From Cupriavidus basilensis (GTDB lineage Bacteria > Pseudomonadota > Gammaproteobacteria > Burkholderiales > Burkholderiaceae), in contig NZ_CP010536.1 of assembly GCF_000832305.1 (NCBI RefSeq), forward strand, positions 1,240,001 to 1,304,000: 64,000 nucleotides of DNA, given 5' to 3'. The notes below the pieces were generated by a model. That model saw nothing but the letters and a program-made list of their open reading frames with translations. It searched no databases and was not told where the DNA came from. Made by a program: the position numbers and the translations under genes. Positions 36,655 to 45,718 of the stretch are shown one piece after another; position 1 is the first letter of the stretch; the number at the start of each line of letters is the position of its first letter.

Positions 36655-37557
36655 ATGCGACGCTTATGTCCGTCGCTGACTGAATTGCAGGCCTTCGAGG
36701 CCGCCGCACGCTACAACAGCTTCACCACCGCGGCGCGGGAGCTTCACGTCACCCAGGGTGCCGTGAGCAAGCAGGTGCGCAGCCTGGAGGCCTTCCTTGG
36801 CGTGGAACTGTTCGAGCGCGTGCGCCAGCGCCTGATGCTGACCGATGCCGGCCAGCGCTACCTGGACCGCATCCGCCCGAGCCTGACCGAGATCGAGGCT
36901 GCCACGGTGGAACTGATCGCCAAGCAGGGCCGCGGCGGCACCCTGCATATCGCCAGCATGCCCACGCTGGGCGCCAAATGGCTGATTCCGCGCTTGCCGC
37001 AATTCTTCGAGAAGCATCCCGACGTCAGCCTTGAATTCGTGCCGCACGCGCAGGGCTACGATTTTTCCCAGCCCGACCTTGATGCCGCCATCCGCTTCGG
37101 CGACGGTATGTGGCCTGGCAGCCTGGCCGACTACATGACTGGCCGCGAAGTGCTGCCCGTGTGCCGCCCGGCCCTGCTGGCCGGCGAGCCGGAAGGCATG
37201 GCGCGCGCGCCCTCGGCGCTGCTGCGTTTTCCCCTGCTGCATCACACCACCGTACCCGAAGCCTGGCCTGACTGGTTCGCCGAGCTTGGCGTGGCGAACC
37301 GCAAGGCTTGGAGCGGTGCGCGCTTCGACCAGTTCTCGCTGCTGACGCAGGCTGCGATGTCGGGGCTTGGCATCGCGCTGATCCCGCGCTGCCTGATCGA
37401 GGAGGAACTCGCCACCGGCGTGCTGGTGGTGGCGCATCCGGCGCGGGTGCTGAGCAAGAAGGGCTACTACCTTTGCTATCCCGAGCAGAAACAGCATCTG
37501 CCGGCGCTGCAGACCTTCCGCCAGTGGGTGATGGAAGGCGTCGATGTGGTGGCGTGA
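36655..37557 (+). CDS. LysR-family (GcvA-type) transcriptional regulator
   Basis: 300 residues. The helix-turn-helix runs LTELQAFEAAARYNSFTTAARELHVTQGAVSKQVRSLE, typical of the GcvA/AmpR branch. The effector domain contains LHIASMPTLGAKWLIPRLPQF and GLGIALIPRCLIEEEL. It is divergent from the Bug-hutG pair, with 169 bases between start codons, and is their likely activator. Confidence 0.92.
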   Translation: MRRLCPSLTELQAFEAAARYNSFTTAARELHVTQGAVSKQVRSLEAFLGVELFERVRQRLMLTDAGQRYLDRIRPSLTEIEAATVELIAKQGRGGTLHIASMPTLGAKWLIPRLPQFFEKHPDVSLEFVPHAQGYDFSQPDLDAAIRFGDGMWPGSLADYMTGREVLPVCRPALLAGEPEGMARAPSALLRFPLLHHTTVPEAWPDWFAELGVANRKAWSGARFDQFSLLTQAAMSGLGIALIPRCLIEEELATGVLVVAHPARVLSKKGYYLCYPEQKQHLPALQTFRQWVMEGVDVVA

Positions 37558-37697
37558 GCCGCGCGCCGACGCTGTAATCAAAACTTACGCTTTTCCGCGA
37601 CGGTTTTTTCCGCCCGCCTGCGTTTAAGAGACATGACAGACATGACGAGCCTGCGCGCAAACCGCGTCAGGCTGTGGATTGTGGACTGGAGCTTCTC

Positions 37698-37860
37698 ATG
37701 CGCAGATCAATGCCCCTCTCATCTAGCCTTGCCCGCCTGGGCGTCGCCGTGACGGCGGCGCCATTGGCGCCCGGTCAGGACGGGCTACCGCTGGGTGCCG
37801 GGGCACTGGGTGGCGCACGGCCCGCAATGGCGCTGGGTCGAAGGGCATTGGGCACCATGA
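37698..37860 (+). pseudogene. YXWXPGHW-type small exported protein, frameshifted
   Basis: A good ribosome binding site (ctggag) precedes the ATG at 37698, which opens MRRSMPLSSSLARLGVAVTA in frame 0. The conserved tail of the family, YRWVPGHWVAHGPQWRWVEGHWAP followed by TGA at 37858, is in the +1 frame (37753-37860) and has no start of its own. A single-base shift between 37753 and 37786 would join them. Either this is a decayed gene or the sequence has one error. The unshifted frame would end at 37910 with an unrelated tail. Confidence 0.5.
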
Positions 37861-37913
37861 GCGGCATGGCATTCGTCAAGCGCGATGGCAGTCACTACAG
37901 CAAGGGGTAACCG

Positions 37914-38024
37914 ATGAAAAGCCTTCTGGTCGCGGCGCTTGTCGCCGCCACGTTGTCTGGCTGTGTGATCGTACCGGCCCGACCCGCTTATTACCACTAT
38001 CGCGCGCCGGTCTTTGTGTACTGA
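37914..38024 (+). CDS. Small lipoprotein, 36 residues
   Basis: MKSLLVAALVAATLSGC gives a complete lipoprotein signal with the lipobox LSGC at residues 14-17, followed by only nineteen residues rich in Tyr (PARPAYYHYRAPVFVY). The ATG is three bases after the stop of the preceding frame. Tiny lipoproteins with Tyr-rich ends often precede YXWXPGHW proteins. No function is known. Confidence 0.6.
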   Translation: MKSLLVAALVAATLSGCVIVPARPAYYHYRAPVFVY

Positions 38025-38100
38025 CGAGGCAAGCCGCGCCCGCTCCAAGGGGGGGCGCGGCTTGCGAGAAGGACGAACCGGCAACGCGGAACCATACCCA

Positions 38101-38661
38101 TTGAGTGACACAGATCCGGACGATGCGCTGCTGGCGCGGATCGGCAGGCATGATGCAGCCGCGGTACGCGAGATGGTCGCGCGCAAGCTGCCGCGCGTGC
38201 TGGCGCTGGCTACGCGCATGCTGGGCGACAGCGGCGAAGCGCAAGACGTGGCACAGGAAGTCTTCATGCGGTTGTGGAAGCACGCCGCGCGCTGGCAACC
38301 CGGCCGGGCGCGCTTTGACACCTGGCTGCATCGTGTGGCGCTGAACCTTTGCTACGACCGCTTGCGCGGCGCGCGCGAGCAGGCCATGGAGCCGGTGCCC
38401 GAGCAGGCGGCGCCCGGGGCCGGGCCCGAGGAAGCGCTGGATGCGGCGGCGCAGGGCGCGCGCGTAGGCGCGGCGCTGGCGAAGTTGCCCGCGCGCCAGC
38501 GTGAGGCGTTGGTGCTGCAGTATTACCAGGAGTTGCCAAATGGCGAGGCCGCCGCGTTGATGGGCATCAGTATCGAGGCGCTGGAAAGCTTGCTCGCTCG
38601 CGCACGCCGCAACCTGCGCGATTTGCTCATGCAAGACGGCCATCATGAGGATTTGCGATGA
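38101..38661 (+). CDS. ECF-type RNA polymerase sigma factor
   Basis: 186 residues if the TTG at 38101 is used (LSDTDPDDALLARIGRHD); no ATG or GTG is available nearby, so the start is uncertain. Region 2 is ALATRMLGDSGEAQDVAQEVFMRLWKHA with FDTWLHRVALNLCYDRLR; region 4 is ALAKLPARQREALVLQYYQELPNGEAAALMGISIEALESLLARARRNLR. The next gene starts by ATGA overlap and is its probable anti-sigma factor. Confidence 0.88.
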   Translation: MSDTDPDDALLARIGRHDAAAVREMVARKLPRVLALATRMLGDSGEAQDVAQEVFMRLWKHAARWQPGRARFDTWLHRVALNLCYDRLRGAREQAMEPVPEQAAPGAGPEEALDAAAQGARVGAALAKLPARQREALVLQYYQELPNGEAAALMGISIEALESLLARARRNLRDLLMQDGHHEDLR

Positions 38662-39056
38662 CACCCGAGAGATTTCGCGCACTGACCGAGAGCTATGGTG
38701 CCGATCCGGCACGCTGGCCGGAAGGGGAGCGCGCCGCGGGCCAGGCCATGGCTGCCGCGTCCGGGCATCTTGGCGCGCTGGCCGAAGCTGCTGCGCTCGA
38801 CCGCTTGCTGGCCGCGCATCAGGTGGCCGCGCCGGACGCGGCGTTGCAGCGCCGCATTGCGGCGAGCGCACCCGCGCCGCGCGCGCCGTGGTGGTGGTCC
38901 GGGCTGGGCCTGGCCGGCGTCGGCCTGGCCGGCACCTTGGCGGGCGCGTTGCTGGTCTCGGCCGTGCTGGCCACGGTGCCGGCGCCGGCCGCTGTCGATC
39001 TGCCCTACGCCTCGACCGGCTTCGGTGGCATGGCGCATAACGGGAGCGAGGAATGA
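38658..39056 (+). CDS. Membrane protein, probable anti-sigma factor
   Basis: 132 residues. A cytoplasmic helical region (MTPERFRALTESYGADPARWPEGERAAG ... ALDRLLAAHQ) is followed by one transmembrane segment at about 78-105 (LGLAGVGLAGTLAGALLVSAVL) and a short periplasmic tail. Proteins with this GADPxRWPExER opening regularly sit next to ECF sigma factors. Its ATG overlaps the sigma factor stop, and its stop overlaps the next start. Confidence 0.78.
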   Translation: MTPERFRALTESYGADPARWPEGERAAGQAMAAASGHLGALAEAAALDRLLAAHQVAAPDAALQRRIAASAPAPRAPWWWSGLGLAGVGLAGTLAGALLVSAVLATVPAPAAVDLPYASTGFGGMAHNGSEE

Positions 39057-39538
39057 ACGAGCGTACGCCGAAGCGGCTCAAGGTGGCGCTGGCGGTTTCC
39101 GTGCTGGTCAACGTGTTCCTGCTGGGCGCGATTGGCGGCGGCGGCTATCGCTGGTACGCCGTGGAGCGCCAGGCGGCCGCGCAGCCGCGCGGCCTGCGTT
39201 TCGCCGCCGATGGGCTGGAGGCCGAGCAGCGCAGGCAATTCCTGCAAGGATTGCGCGCCGCACGCCGTGCCGCAGCGTCGGACGTGGACGCTGCGCGCGA
39301 CGGGCGCCACCAGGTGGAGCAATTGCTGCGGCAGCCGCAGTTCGAACGCGACGCGCTGGCGGCGGCATTGGCCCGCACGCGCGAGGCCGATGCCGCGGTG
39401 CGTGCCCGCCTGGAAAGCAGCGTGGTGGATTTCGCCGCCACGCTGTCGCCCGAGCAGAGACAGACGCTGGCCGATGCACTGGTCCAGCGCGGCCCGCTGC
39501 GCACCGGCCAGGCGCGGCCTGCGAAGGCGGCGCCATGA
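39053..39538 (+). CDS. Periplasmic Metal_resist (CnrX/ZraP-like) protein
   Basis: 161 residues with one amino-terminal membrane anchor (VALAVSVLVNVFLLGAIGGGGY) and a long helical periplasmic part. LRFAADGLEAEQRRQFLQGLRAARRAAASDVDAARDGRHQVEQLL and VVDFAATLSPEQRQTLADAL form the antiparallel hairpin of CnrX/Spy/ZraP-type proteins. No His/Met/Cys metal cluster is apparent, so it may sense stress rather than a metal. It overlaps its neighbours by four bases and probably acts on the anti-sigma factor. Confidence 0.8.
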   Translation: MNERTPKRLKVALAVSVLVNVFLLGAIGGGGYRWYAVERQAAAQPRGLRFAADGLEAEQRRQFLQGLRAARRAAASDVDAARDGRHQVEQLLRQPQFERDALAAALARTREADAAVRARLESSVVDFAATLSPEQRQTLADALVQRGPLRTGQARPAKAAP

Positions 39539-39624
39539 TGCGGCGATCGACCACGACAGCGATGGCCATTATCGTGGCAATGGCGACAAAGCCAACAGGC
39601 ACTTCCCAGGGGAGCAACGCATGA
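39535..39624 (+). CDS. Small ORF, 29 residues, between CnrX-like and DUF1800 genes
   Basis: Starts ATGATG, overlapping the stop of the preceding gene, and ends in TGA overlapping the DUF1800 ATG. The peptide MMRRSTTTAMAIIVAMATKP has a basic start and a short hydrophobic stretch. Four-base overlaps at both ends fit a translated coupling peptide, though it may be chance. No homology can be claimed. Confidence 0.35.
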   Translation: MMRRSTTTAMAIIVAMATKPTGTSQGSNA

Positions 39625-41006
39625 CAAACACCGCCATGACGGCCGCGGCTGTCGCGGTCAACCGGTTCGGGCTGGGCGCGCGCCCGGACGAGCCGCTGCC
39701 AGCCGATCCGCGTGGCTGGCTGCTGGGCCAGTTCGAGCACTACGAGGCCAGGCCCGCGGCCTGGAGCGCGCAGCCGGGCACGGCCGCGCTGGCCGGCGAG
39801 TTTGGCGCCCAGCAGCGCGAGGTGCGCCAGGCGCAGGCCGATGCAAAGACCGCGGCGCGCCAGCAATTGCAGCGCGAGACGCGCGAGGCCTATCGCGATG
39901 CCGTCGACGCGCGCGTGACCAGTGCGCTGGTGACGCAAGCGCCGTTCGTCGAGCGGCTGGTGCATTTTTGGTCCAACCACTTTGCGGTGTCGGTGGAGAA
40001 GCCGGCCGTCGCTGCGCTGGCCGGCGCCTTCGAGGCCGAGGCGATCCGTCCCCACGTGCTCGGACGCTTCGAGGACATGCTGGTCGCGGTGGAGCGCCAT
40101 CCCGCCATGCAGGTCTTTCTGGACCAGGTCCGCTCGATCGGCCCCGACAGCATGGCCGCGCGGGTGGCCGCGCAGCGCGCACCCGAGCGCCAGCTCGGAT
40201 TGAACGAAAACCTCGCGCGCGAAATCATGGAACTGCATACGCTCGGCGTGCGCAGCGGCTACCAGCAGGCCGACGTGACCGAGTTCGCGCGTGCGCTGAC
40301 CGGCTGGAGCATCGGCGGCCTGGGTGCACGCGAAGACGGCGAGCCCGGGCGCTTCCAGTTCCGCGCGCGCGTGCATGAGCCTGGCACCCGCACTATCCTC
40401 GGCCGCAGCTACCCGCAGCAGGGCGAGGCGCAGGCGCTGGCCGTGCTGCATGATCTTGCGCAGAGCGAGGCCACGGCCAATCACCTGGCCACCAAGCTGG
40501 TGCGCCACTTCGTTGCCGATGCGCCGCCGCCCGCGCTGGTGGCGCGCTTGTCGCAGGCGTACCTGCGTAGCGGTGGCATGCTGCCCGAGATGTACCGCGC
40601 GCTGGTGCAGTCGCCCGAGGCCTGGGCCAGCGCGCCGGCAAAATTCAAGACGCCGTGGGAGTGGACCCTTTCGTCCTTGCGCGGGTTGGGTCTGCGCGAG
40701 GCCGGCGCACAGCACTTCGCGCCCATGCTGACCCAGCTCGGACAGCCGGTCTGGCGGCCGGGCTCGCCGGCGGGCTACGACGACATTGCCGCAAGCTGGG
40801 CCGCGCCCGATGCGCTGGTGCGCCGGGTTGAGCTGGCGCAGCGGCTGGCGGCGCGCGTCGGCGACCGGATCGACGCGCGCGAGCTCGGCCCCAAGCTGCT
40901 TGCGGGCACGTTGTCGGCACCAACCGCTGCCGCCATCGCGCGTGCCGAAAGCGCGCAGACCGCACTGGCCTTGCTGCTGGTGTCGCCCGATTTCCAACGG
41001 AGGTGA
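39621..41006 (+). CDS. DUF1800 family protein
   Basis: 461 residues, preceded by AGGGGAGC. VNRFGLGARPDEP, FVERLVHFWSNHFAVSVEKP, GLNENLAREIMELHTLGVRSGYQQADVTEFARALTGWSI and KLVRHFVADAPPPALV are the conserved DUF1800 blocks. The family almost always precedes a DUF1501 gene, as here, and the pair is probably exported together, but its activity is unknown. No signal peptide is visible in this member; the partner has a Tat signal. Confidence 0.92.
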   Translation: MTNTAMTAAAVAVNRFGLGARPDEPLPADPRGWLLGQFEHYEARPAAWSAQPGTAALAGEFGAQQREVRQAQADAKTAARQQLQRETREAYRDAVDARVTSALVTQAPFVERLVHFWSNHFAVSVEKPAVAALAGAFEAEAIRPHVLGRFEDMLVAVERHPAMQVFLDQVRSIGPDSMAARVAAQRAPERQLGLNENLAREIMELHTLGVRSGYQQADVTEFARALTGWSIGGLGAREDGEPGRFQFRARVHEPGTRTILGRSYPQQGEAQALAVLHDLAQSEATANHLATKLVRHFVADAPPPALVARLSQAYLRSGGMLPEMYRALVQSPEAWASAPAKFKTPWEWTLSSLRGLGLREAGAQHFAPMLTQLGQPVWRPGSPAGYDDIAASWAAPDALVRRVELAQRLAARVGDRIDARELGPKLLAGTLSAPTAAAIARAESAQTALALLLVSPDFQRR

Positions 41007-41011
41007 TTGCC

Positions 41012-42184
41012 ATGTTTTCCCGCCGAGATTTCCTCCGCGTGACGGGCGGCGCTGCCGCCATGCTTGCGTTGCCGCGCCTCACGCTCGCCAGCGTCGATTC
41101 CGATCGCCGCTTCGTCTTTGTCATCCAGCGCGGCGCCGCCGATGGCCTGAACACGCTCATTCCCTACGCCGATCCTGGTTACGCCCGCCTGCGTGGCGCG
41201 CTGGCCATCGACATAGCGCAAGCCACCAAGCTCGATGGCACGTTCGCGCTGCATCCCGCGCTGACGGAAACGGCGCGGATGTACACCGCCGGGCAGGCGC
41301 TGTTCGTGCAGGCAGTGGCATCGCCCTACCGCGAGCGTTCGCACTTCGACGGCCAGAATGTGCTGGAGACCGGCGGCGCCGCGCCTTACCAGGTGAAGGA
41401 TGGCTGGATGAACCGGCTGGTGAGCCTGCTGCCCAAGCGGCCCGAGAATGCCATCGCCTTCGCGCCCACGGTGCCGGCGGCGCTGCGCGGGCCGGTGGAG
41501 GTCGGCTCCTATGCGCCATCGGCATTGCCGTCAGCGCCTGATGACCTGCTCGCGCGCGTCGGGCAGCTCTACGAGATGGATCCGCAGTTGCATCCGCTCT
41601 GGAGCGCGGCCATGCAGGCACGCGGGCTGGCAGGCGACGCCGGTGCGCGCCAGGACCCGGCCAGCCTTGGCCGTCTCGCCGCGGGCTTCCTGGCGCGCGC
41701 GGACGGGCCGCGCATTGCCATGATCGAGACCGGCGGCTGGGATACGCACAGTGCGCAAGCGCCACGCCTGGCGGCTCGCCTCAAGGCCCTGGACACCATG
41801 CTGGCAGCACTGCGCGACGGGCTGGGCCCGTCATGGGAGCGCACCACCGTGCTGGTGGCCACGGAGTTCGGGCGCACCGCCGCTGCCAACGGCACCGGCG
41901 GCACCGATCACGGCACCGGCGCGGCGGCGATGTTGCTGGGCGGCGGGGTCAAAGGCGGGCGCGTGCTGGCCGACTGGCCGGGGCTGGCGCAGGGATCGCT
42001 TTACCAGGGGCGCGACCTGGCGCCGACCACGGAACTGGATGGGTTGATCGCCGCGGCGGCGGCACAGAGCTTCGGGCTGGATAGCGAGCGCGTGGCGCGC
42101 ACGCTGTTCGGGCGCGGGCGGGGGGGCGGGCGGGGGAGTGGGGGCGAGCAGGGGGGAATGCTGGGCGGACTGCTGCGCGCCTGA
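41012..42184 (+). CDS. DUF1501 family protein, Tat-exported
   Basis: 390 residues with a twin-arginine signal, MFSRRDFLRVTGGAAAMLALPR. RFVFVIQRGAADGLNTLIPY, YRERSHFDGQNVLETGG and IETGGWDTHSAQAPRLAA are DUF1501 motifs with conserved Asp and His residues related to the alkaline phosphatase/sulfatase superfamily. The ATG at 41012 follows GGAGG at eight bases. The carboxy-terminal end is glycine/arginine-rich (RGRGGGRGSGGEQGG), encoded by a G-rich tract at 42109-42160. Confidence 0.92.
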   Translation: MFSRRDFLRVTGGAAAMLALPRLTLASVDSDRRFVFVIQRGAADGLNTLIPYADPGYARLRGALAIDIAQATKLDGTFALHPALTETARMYTAGQALFVQAVASPYRERSHFDGQNVLETGGAAPYQVKDGWMNRLVSLLPKRPENAIAFAPTVPAALRGPVEVGSYAPSALPSAPDDLLARVGQLYEMDPQLHPLWSAAMQARGLAGDAGARQDPASLGRLAAGFLARADGPRIAMIETGGWDTHSAQAPRLAARLKALDTMLAALRDGLGPSWERTTVLVATEFGRTAAANGTGGTDHGTGAAAMLLGGGVKGGRVLADWPGLAQGSLYQGRDLAPTTELDGLIAAAAAQSFGLDSERVARTLFGRGRGGGRGSGGEQGGMLGGLLRA

Positions 42185-42216
42185 AGCACAGGGGCAGCAG
42201 TCCAGGCCCGGTGGCG

Positions 42217-43392
42217 TTACTTGGAGAGCAGGCGCATCGCCTGCTCCAGTCCGCCGAGCGTGACCGGAAACATGCGCGACTTCATGATCTGGTTGATCAC
42301 CGTGACCGACTGCCGGTACTGCCACAGGCCTTCGGGCTCGGGGTTGAGCCAGACGAAGCGCGGGAACTGCTCGATCAGGCGGTTGAGCCATACCGCCCCG
42401 GCTTCCGGGTTGTTGTACTCCACCGAGCCCCCGGGCTGCAGGATCTCGTACGGGCTCATGGTGGCATCGCCGACAAAGATCACTTTGTAGTCCGGCGTGT
42501 ACTTGTGGATCAGATCCCACGTGGCGATCTTCTCCGCATGGCGGCGGCGATTGTTCTTCCACACGTAGTCGTACACGCAGTTATGGAAGTAGTAGTACTC
42601 CAGGTGCTTGAACTCGGTCTTGGTGGCCGAGAACAATTCCTCCACGCGCTTGATGTGGTCGTCCATCGAGCCGCCGACGTCCATCAGCATCAGCACCTTG
42701 ACCTTGTTGTGGCGCTCCGGGCGCAGCTTGATGTCGAGCAAGCCGGCATTGGCGGCGGTGGAGTGGATGGTGTCGTCCAGGTCCAGCTCGGTTTCCGCGC
42801 CTTCGCGCGCGAAACGGCGCAGGCGGCGCAGCGCCACCTTGATATTGCGCGTGCCGAGCTCGACCTGGTCGTCGTAGTCCTTGTAGGCGCGGGTTTCCCA
42901 CACCTTGATGGCGGTGCGGTTGCCCTTGGACGGGCCGCCGATGCGGATGCCTTCCGGGTTATAGCCGCCGTGCCCGAACGGCGAGGTGCCGCCGGTGCCG
43001 ATCCACTTGTTGCCGCCCTCGTGTTTTTCCTTTTGCTCGTCGAGCAGCTGCTTGAGCCGCTCCATCAGCTTGTCGAGTCCTCCCATGGCTTCGATCTTGG
43101 CTTTTTCCTCGGCCGAGAGCTCGCGCTCCAGCGTCTTTTGCAGCCAGTCCAGGGGGATGTCGGATTTCCAGTCGACCAGGCTTTCGATGCCCTTGAAGTA
43201 GGCGGCAAAGGTCTGGTCGAACTTGTCGAAGTGCTTCTCGTCCTTGACCAGCGTCATGCGCGACAAGTAGTAGAACTCGTCGATCGACGGCGTGATCACC
43301 TCGGCCTTGAGCGCTTCCAGCATGGTCAGGTATTCCTTGACCGAGACGGGCAGCTTGGCGTGGCGCAGCGAGAAGAAGAAATCGATCAGCAT
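42217..43392 (-). CDS. CoxE-type VWA domain protein
   Basis: 391 residues. An amino-terminal helical region (MLIDFFFSLRHAKLPVSVKEYLTMLEAL) leads to a VWA domain with an altered MIDAS motif DVGGSM (normally DxSxS), followed by YYFHNCVYDYVW and FVGDATMSPYEI. CoxE/YehP-type proteins work with MoxR ATPases in protein or cofactor maturation; a MoxR gene lies two genes upstream on the same strand. No signal peptide, so cytoplasmic. Confidence 0.9.
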   Translation of the reverse strand: MLIDFFFSLRHAKLPVSVKEYLTMLEALKAEVITPSIDEFYYLSRMTLVKDEKHFDKFDQTFAAYFKGIESLVDWKSDIPLDWLQKTLERELSAEEKAKIEAMGGLDKLMERLKQLLDEQKEKHEGGNKWIGTGGTSPFGHGGYNPEGIRIGGPSKGNRTAIKVWETRAYKDYDDQVELGTRNIKVALRRLRRFAREGAETELDLDDTIHSTAANAGLLDIKLRPERHNKVKVLMLMDVGGSMDDHIKRVEELFSATKTEFKHLEYYYFHNCVYDYVWKNNRRRHAEKIATWDLIHKYTPDYKVIFVGDATMSPYEILQPGGSVEYNNPEAGAVWLNRLIEQFPRFVWLNPEPEGLWQYRQSVTVINQIMKSRMFPVTLGGLEQAMRLLSK

Positions 43393-43444
43393 GGTGGGCT
43401 CGCTTAGAGTTTCCCGCAGCGGGTGCGGCGGTTTGCGTGCCGGT

Positions 43445-44059
43445 TCACGAGGCGCGCCCCGGCAGGTCCAGGCGGTATTGCAAGTGGCGTTTCACCGTCG
43501 GCCATTCGCTGGCGATGATGGAGAACACCACGGTGTCGCGCAGCGAACCGTCGGGCATGCGCTGGTGGTTGCGCAGCACGCCGTCCTGCTTGGCGCCAAG
43601 CCGGGCGATGGCGGTGCGGCTCTGGTGGTTCATCCAGTGCGTGCGGAACTCCACGGCGATGCATGCCAGCTGCTCGAACGCGTGCGAGAGCAGCATCAGC
43701 TTGCATTCGGTGTTCACGGCGCTGCGCTGCACGCGCTGCGCATGCCAGGTATGGCCGATCTCCAGGCGCCGGTTGGCACTGTCGACATTGAAGTAACGCG
43801 TCGCGCCCACCACCGCGCCCGGCACGCCGTCGCGGACCTCGCGGATCACGAACGGCATCGCGCCCTGCTGCTCGCGCATCTGCAGCGCGGTGTCGGTCCA
43901 CGCGCGCACCTGGTCCGGCGCCGGCACCGAGGTGTACCAGAGCTTCCACAGCTCACCGTCGGCGACGGCGGCCTGCACCTCGGCCTCATGCTCCGGGCGC
44001 AGCGGCTCAAGCAGGGCGTGCTGGCCGCGCAGGGTGACGGGTTCGATGAAGCGTGCCAT
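43445..44059 (-). CDS. GNAT-family N-acetyltransferase
   Basis: 204 residues, RimJ/RimL branch. MPFVIREVRDGVPGAVVGATRYF and RRLEIGHTWHAQRVQRSAVNTECKLMLLSHAFEQLACIAVEFRTHWMNHQSRTAIARLGAKQDG carry the acetyl-CoA binding strand and the typical N-x-x-S-R turn. It lies between the MoxR and CoxE genes with only short gaps (10 bases from the moxR stop). Substrate unknown. Confidence 0.88.
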   Translation of the reverse strand: MARFIEPVTLRGQHALLEPLRPEHEAEVQAAVADGELWKLWYTSVPAPDQVRAWTDTALQMREQQGAMPFVIREVRDGVPGAVVGATRYFNVDSANRRLEIGHTWHAQRVQRSAVNTECKLMLLSHAFEQLACIAVEFRTHWMNHQSRTAIARLGAKQDGVLRNHQRMPDGSLRDTVVFSIIASEWPTVKRHLQYRLDLPGRAS

Positions 44060-44069
44060 GGCGCGGCGC

Positions 44070-44948
<879 letters not shown>

Positions 44949-45358
44949 GGGGCAACCTGAAGGGGTTTGTGCGTGTCGGAATTGGCCAGTATAAAAGAGC
45001 TTTTCGGTTCGCGTGCGGCTCGCCGTGCCATGCTGGACTGCCACGTGCAGCGTGCTGTACAATGCGGCGGTTTGACGCGCCCCCCACGTCCAAGACTCCA
45101 CCCCCCTCGCTTCGTCCGCCTTGTCAATCCCGCGGTCCTTGCCGGGAGGCGGCGATGACAAGAGATGGTTACAGAATGAGGCGGAGACAACGCCGGGATG
45201 CACTGGCAGCGCTTACCATGGCGCCCGGGTATCCGGCCTACGCTGGCAGCACCGCATCTACCCGCGGGCAGATGCGGTCCGGCCGGACGCATTCTGAAGC
45301 CATTTCCGACCGGTTGGGCAGGTCACGCAGGGTTTAACACTTCCAATCAGCTACGACA
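44949..45358. other. Divergent intergenic region, moxR and cytochrome c
   Basis: 410 bases. A possible rightward promoter is TGGACT (45034-45039), 18 bases, TACAAT (45058-45063). The remaining 280 bases before the cytochrome gene are GC-rich with no feature I can name; a 57-codon frame starting at 45155 has no recognisable features. No riboswitch consensus was recognised. Confidence 0.45.
45034..45063 (+). promoter_or_regulatory. Possible sigma-70 promoter for the cytochrome genes
   Basis: TGGACT-N18-TACAAT. The -10 is a good match; the -35 matches four of six. The start codon of the first cytochrome gene is about 295 bases away, which would be a long leader, so a second promoter closer in cannot be excluded. 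Confidence 0.35.
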
Positions 45359-45706
45359 ATGAAAAAGCTCCTCACGATGGTGGTGCTGGGCGCGGCCGCA
45401 ACGGCTGCGCAAGCCCAGGAAGTCAAGGGCAATGTGGACGCCGCCAAAAACAAGGTCGCGATGTGTATTGGTTGCCATGGGATTCCCGGCTATCGCGCCT
45501 CCTTCCCCGAGGTGTACCAGGTGCCCCTGCTCGGCGGCCAGAACGCCAAGTACATCGAGAATGCGCTCAAGGAATACCAGAAGGGCGACCGCAAGCACCC
45601 GACCATGCGTGGCATTGCCGCGACCCTGACCGACCAGGACATCGCCGACGTGGCTGCCTACTACGCGCAGCAGTCTTCCAGCACGCAAAACAACACCCAG
45701 AAGTAA
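45359..45706 (+). CDS. Small exported cytochrome c
   Basis: 115 residues with a signal peptide cut near AAQAQ-EVKG. One haem-binding motif, CIGCH (C36, C39, H40). GIPGYRASFPEVYQVPLLGGQNAKYIENALKEYQKGDRKHPTMRGIAATLTDQDIADVAAYYA is a class I (c4/c553-like) fold with the axial Met probably in HPTMRG. Followed by a second cytochrome after 12 bases; the pair likely form periplasmic electron carriers. Confidence 0.92.
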   Translation: MKKLLTMVVLGAAATAAQAQEVKGNVDAAKNKVAMCIGCHGIPGYRASFPEVYQVPLLGGQNAKYIENALKEYQKGDRKHPTMRGIAATLTDQDIADVAAYYAQQSSSTQNNTQK

Positions 45707-45718
45707 GAGGACCCACCC

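Noticed and set aside
45155..45337. Short frame upstream of the cytochrome c genes
   Set aside because: Basic, low-information peptide without a signal or motif; more likely leader DNA.
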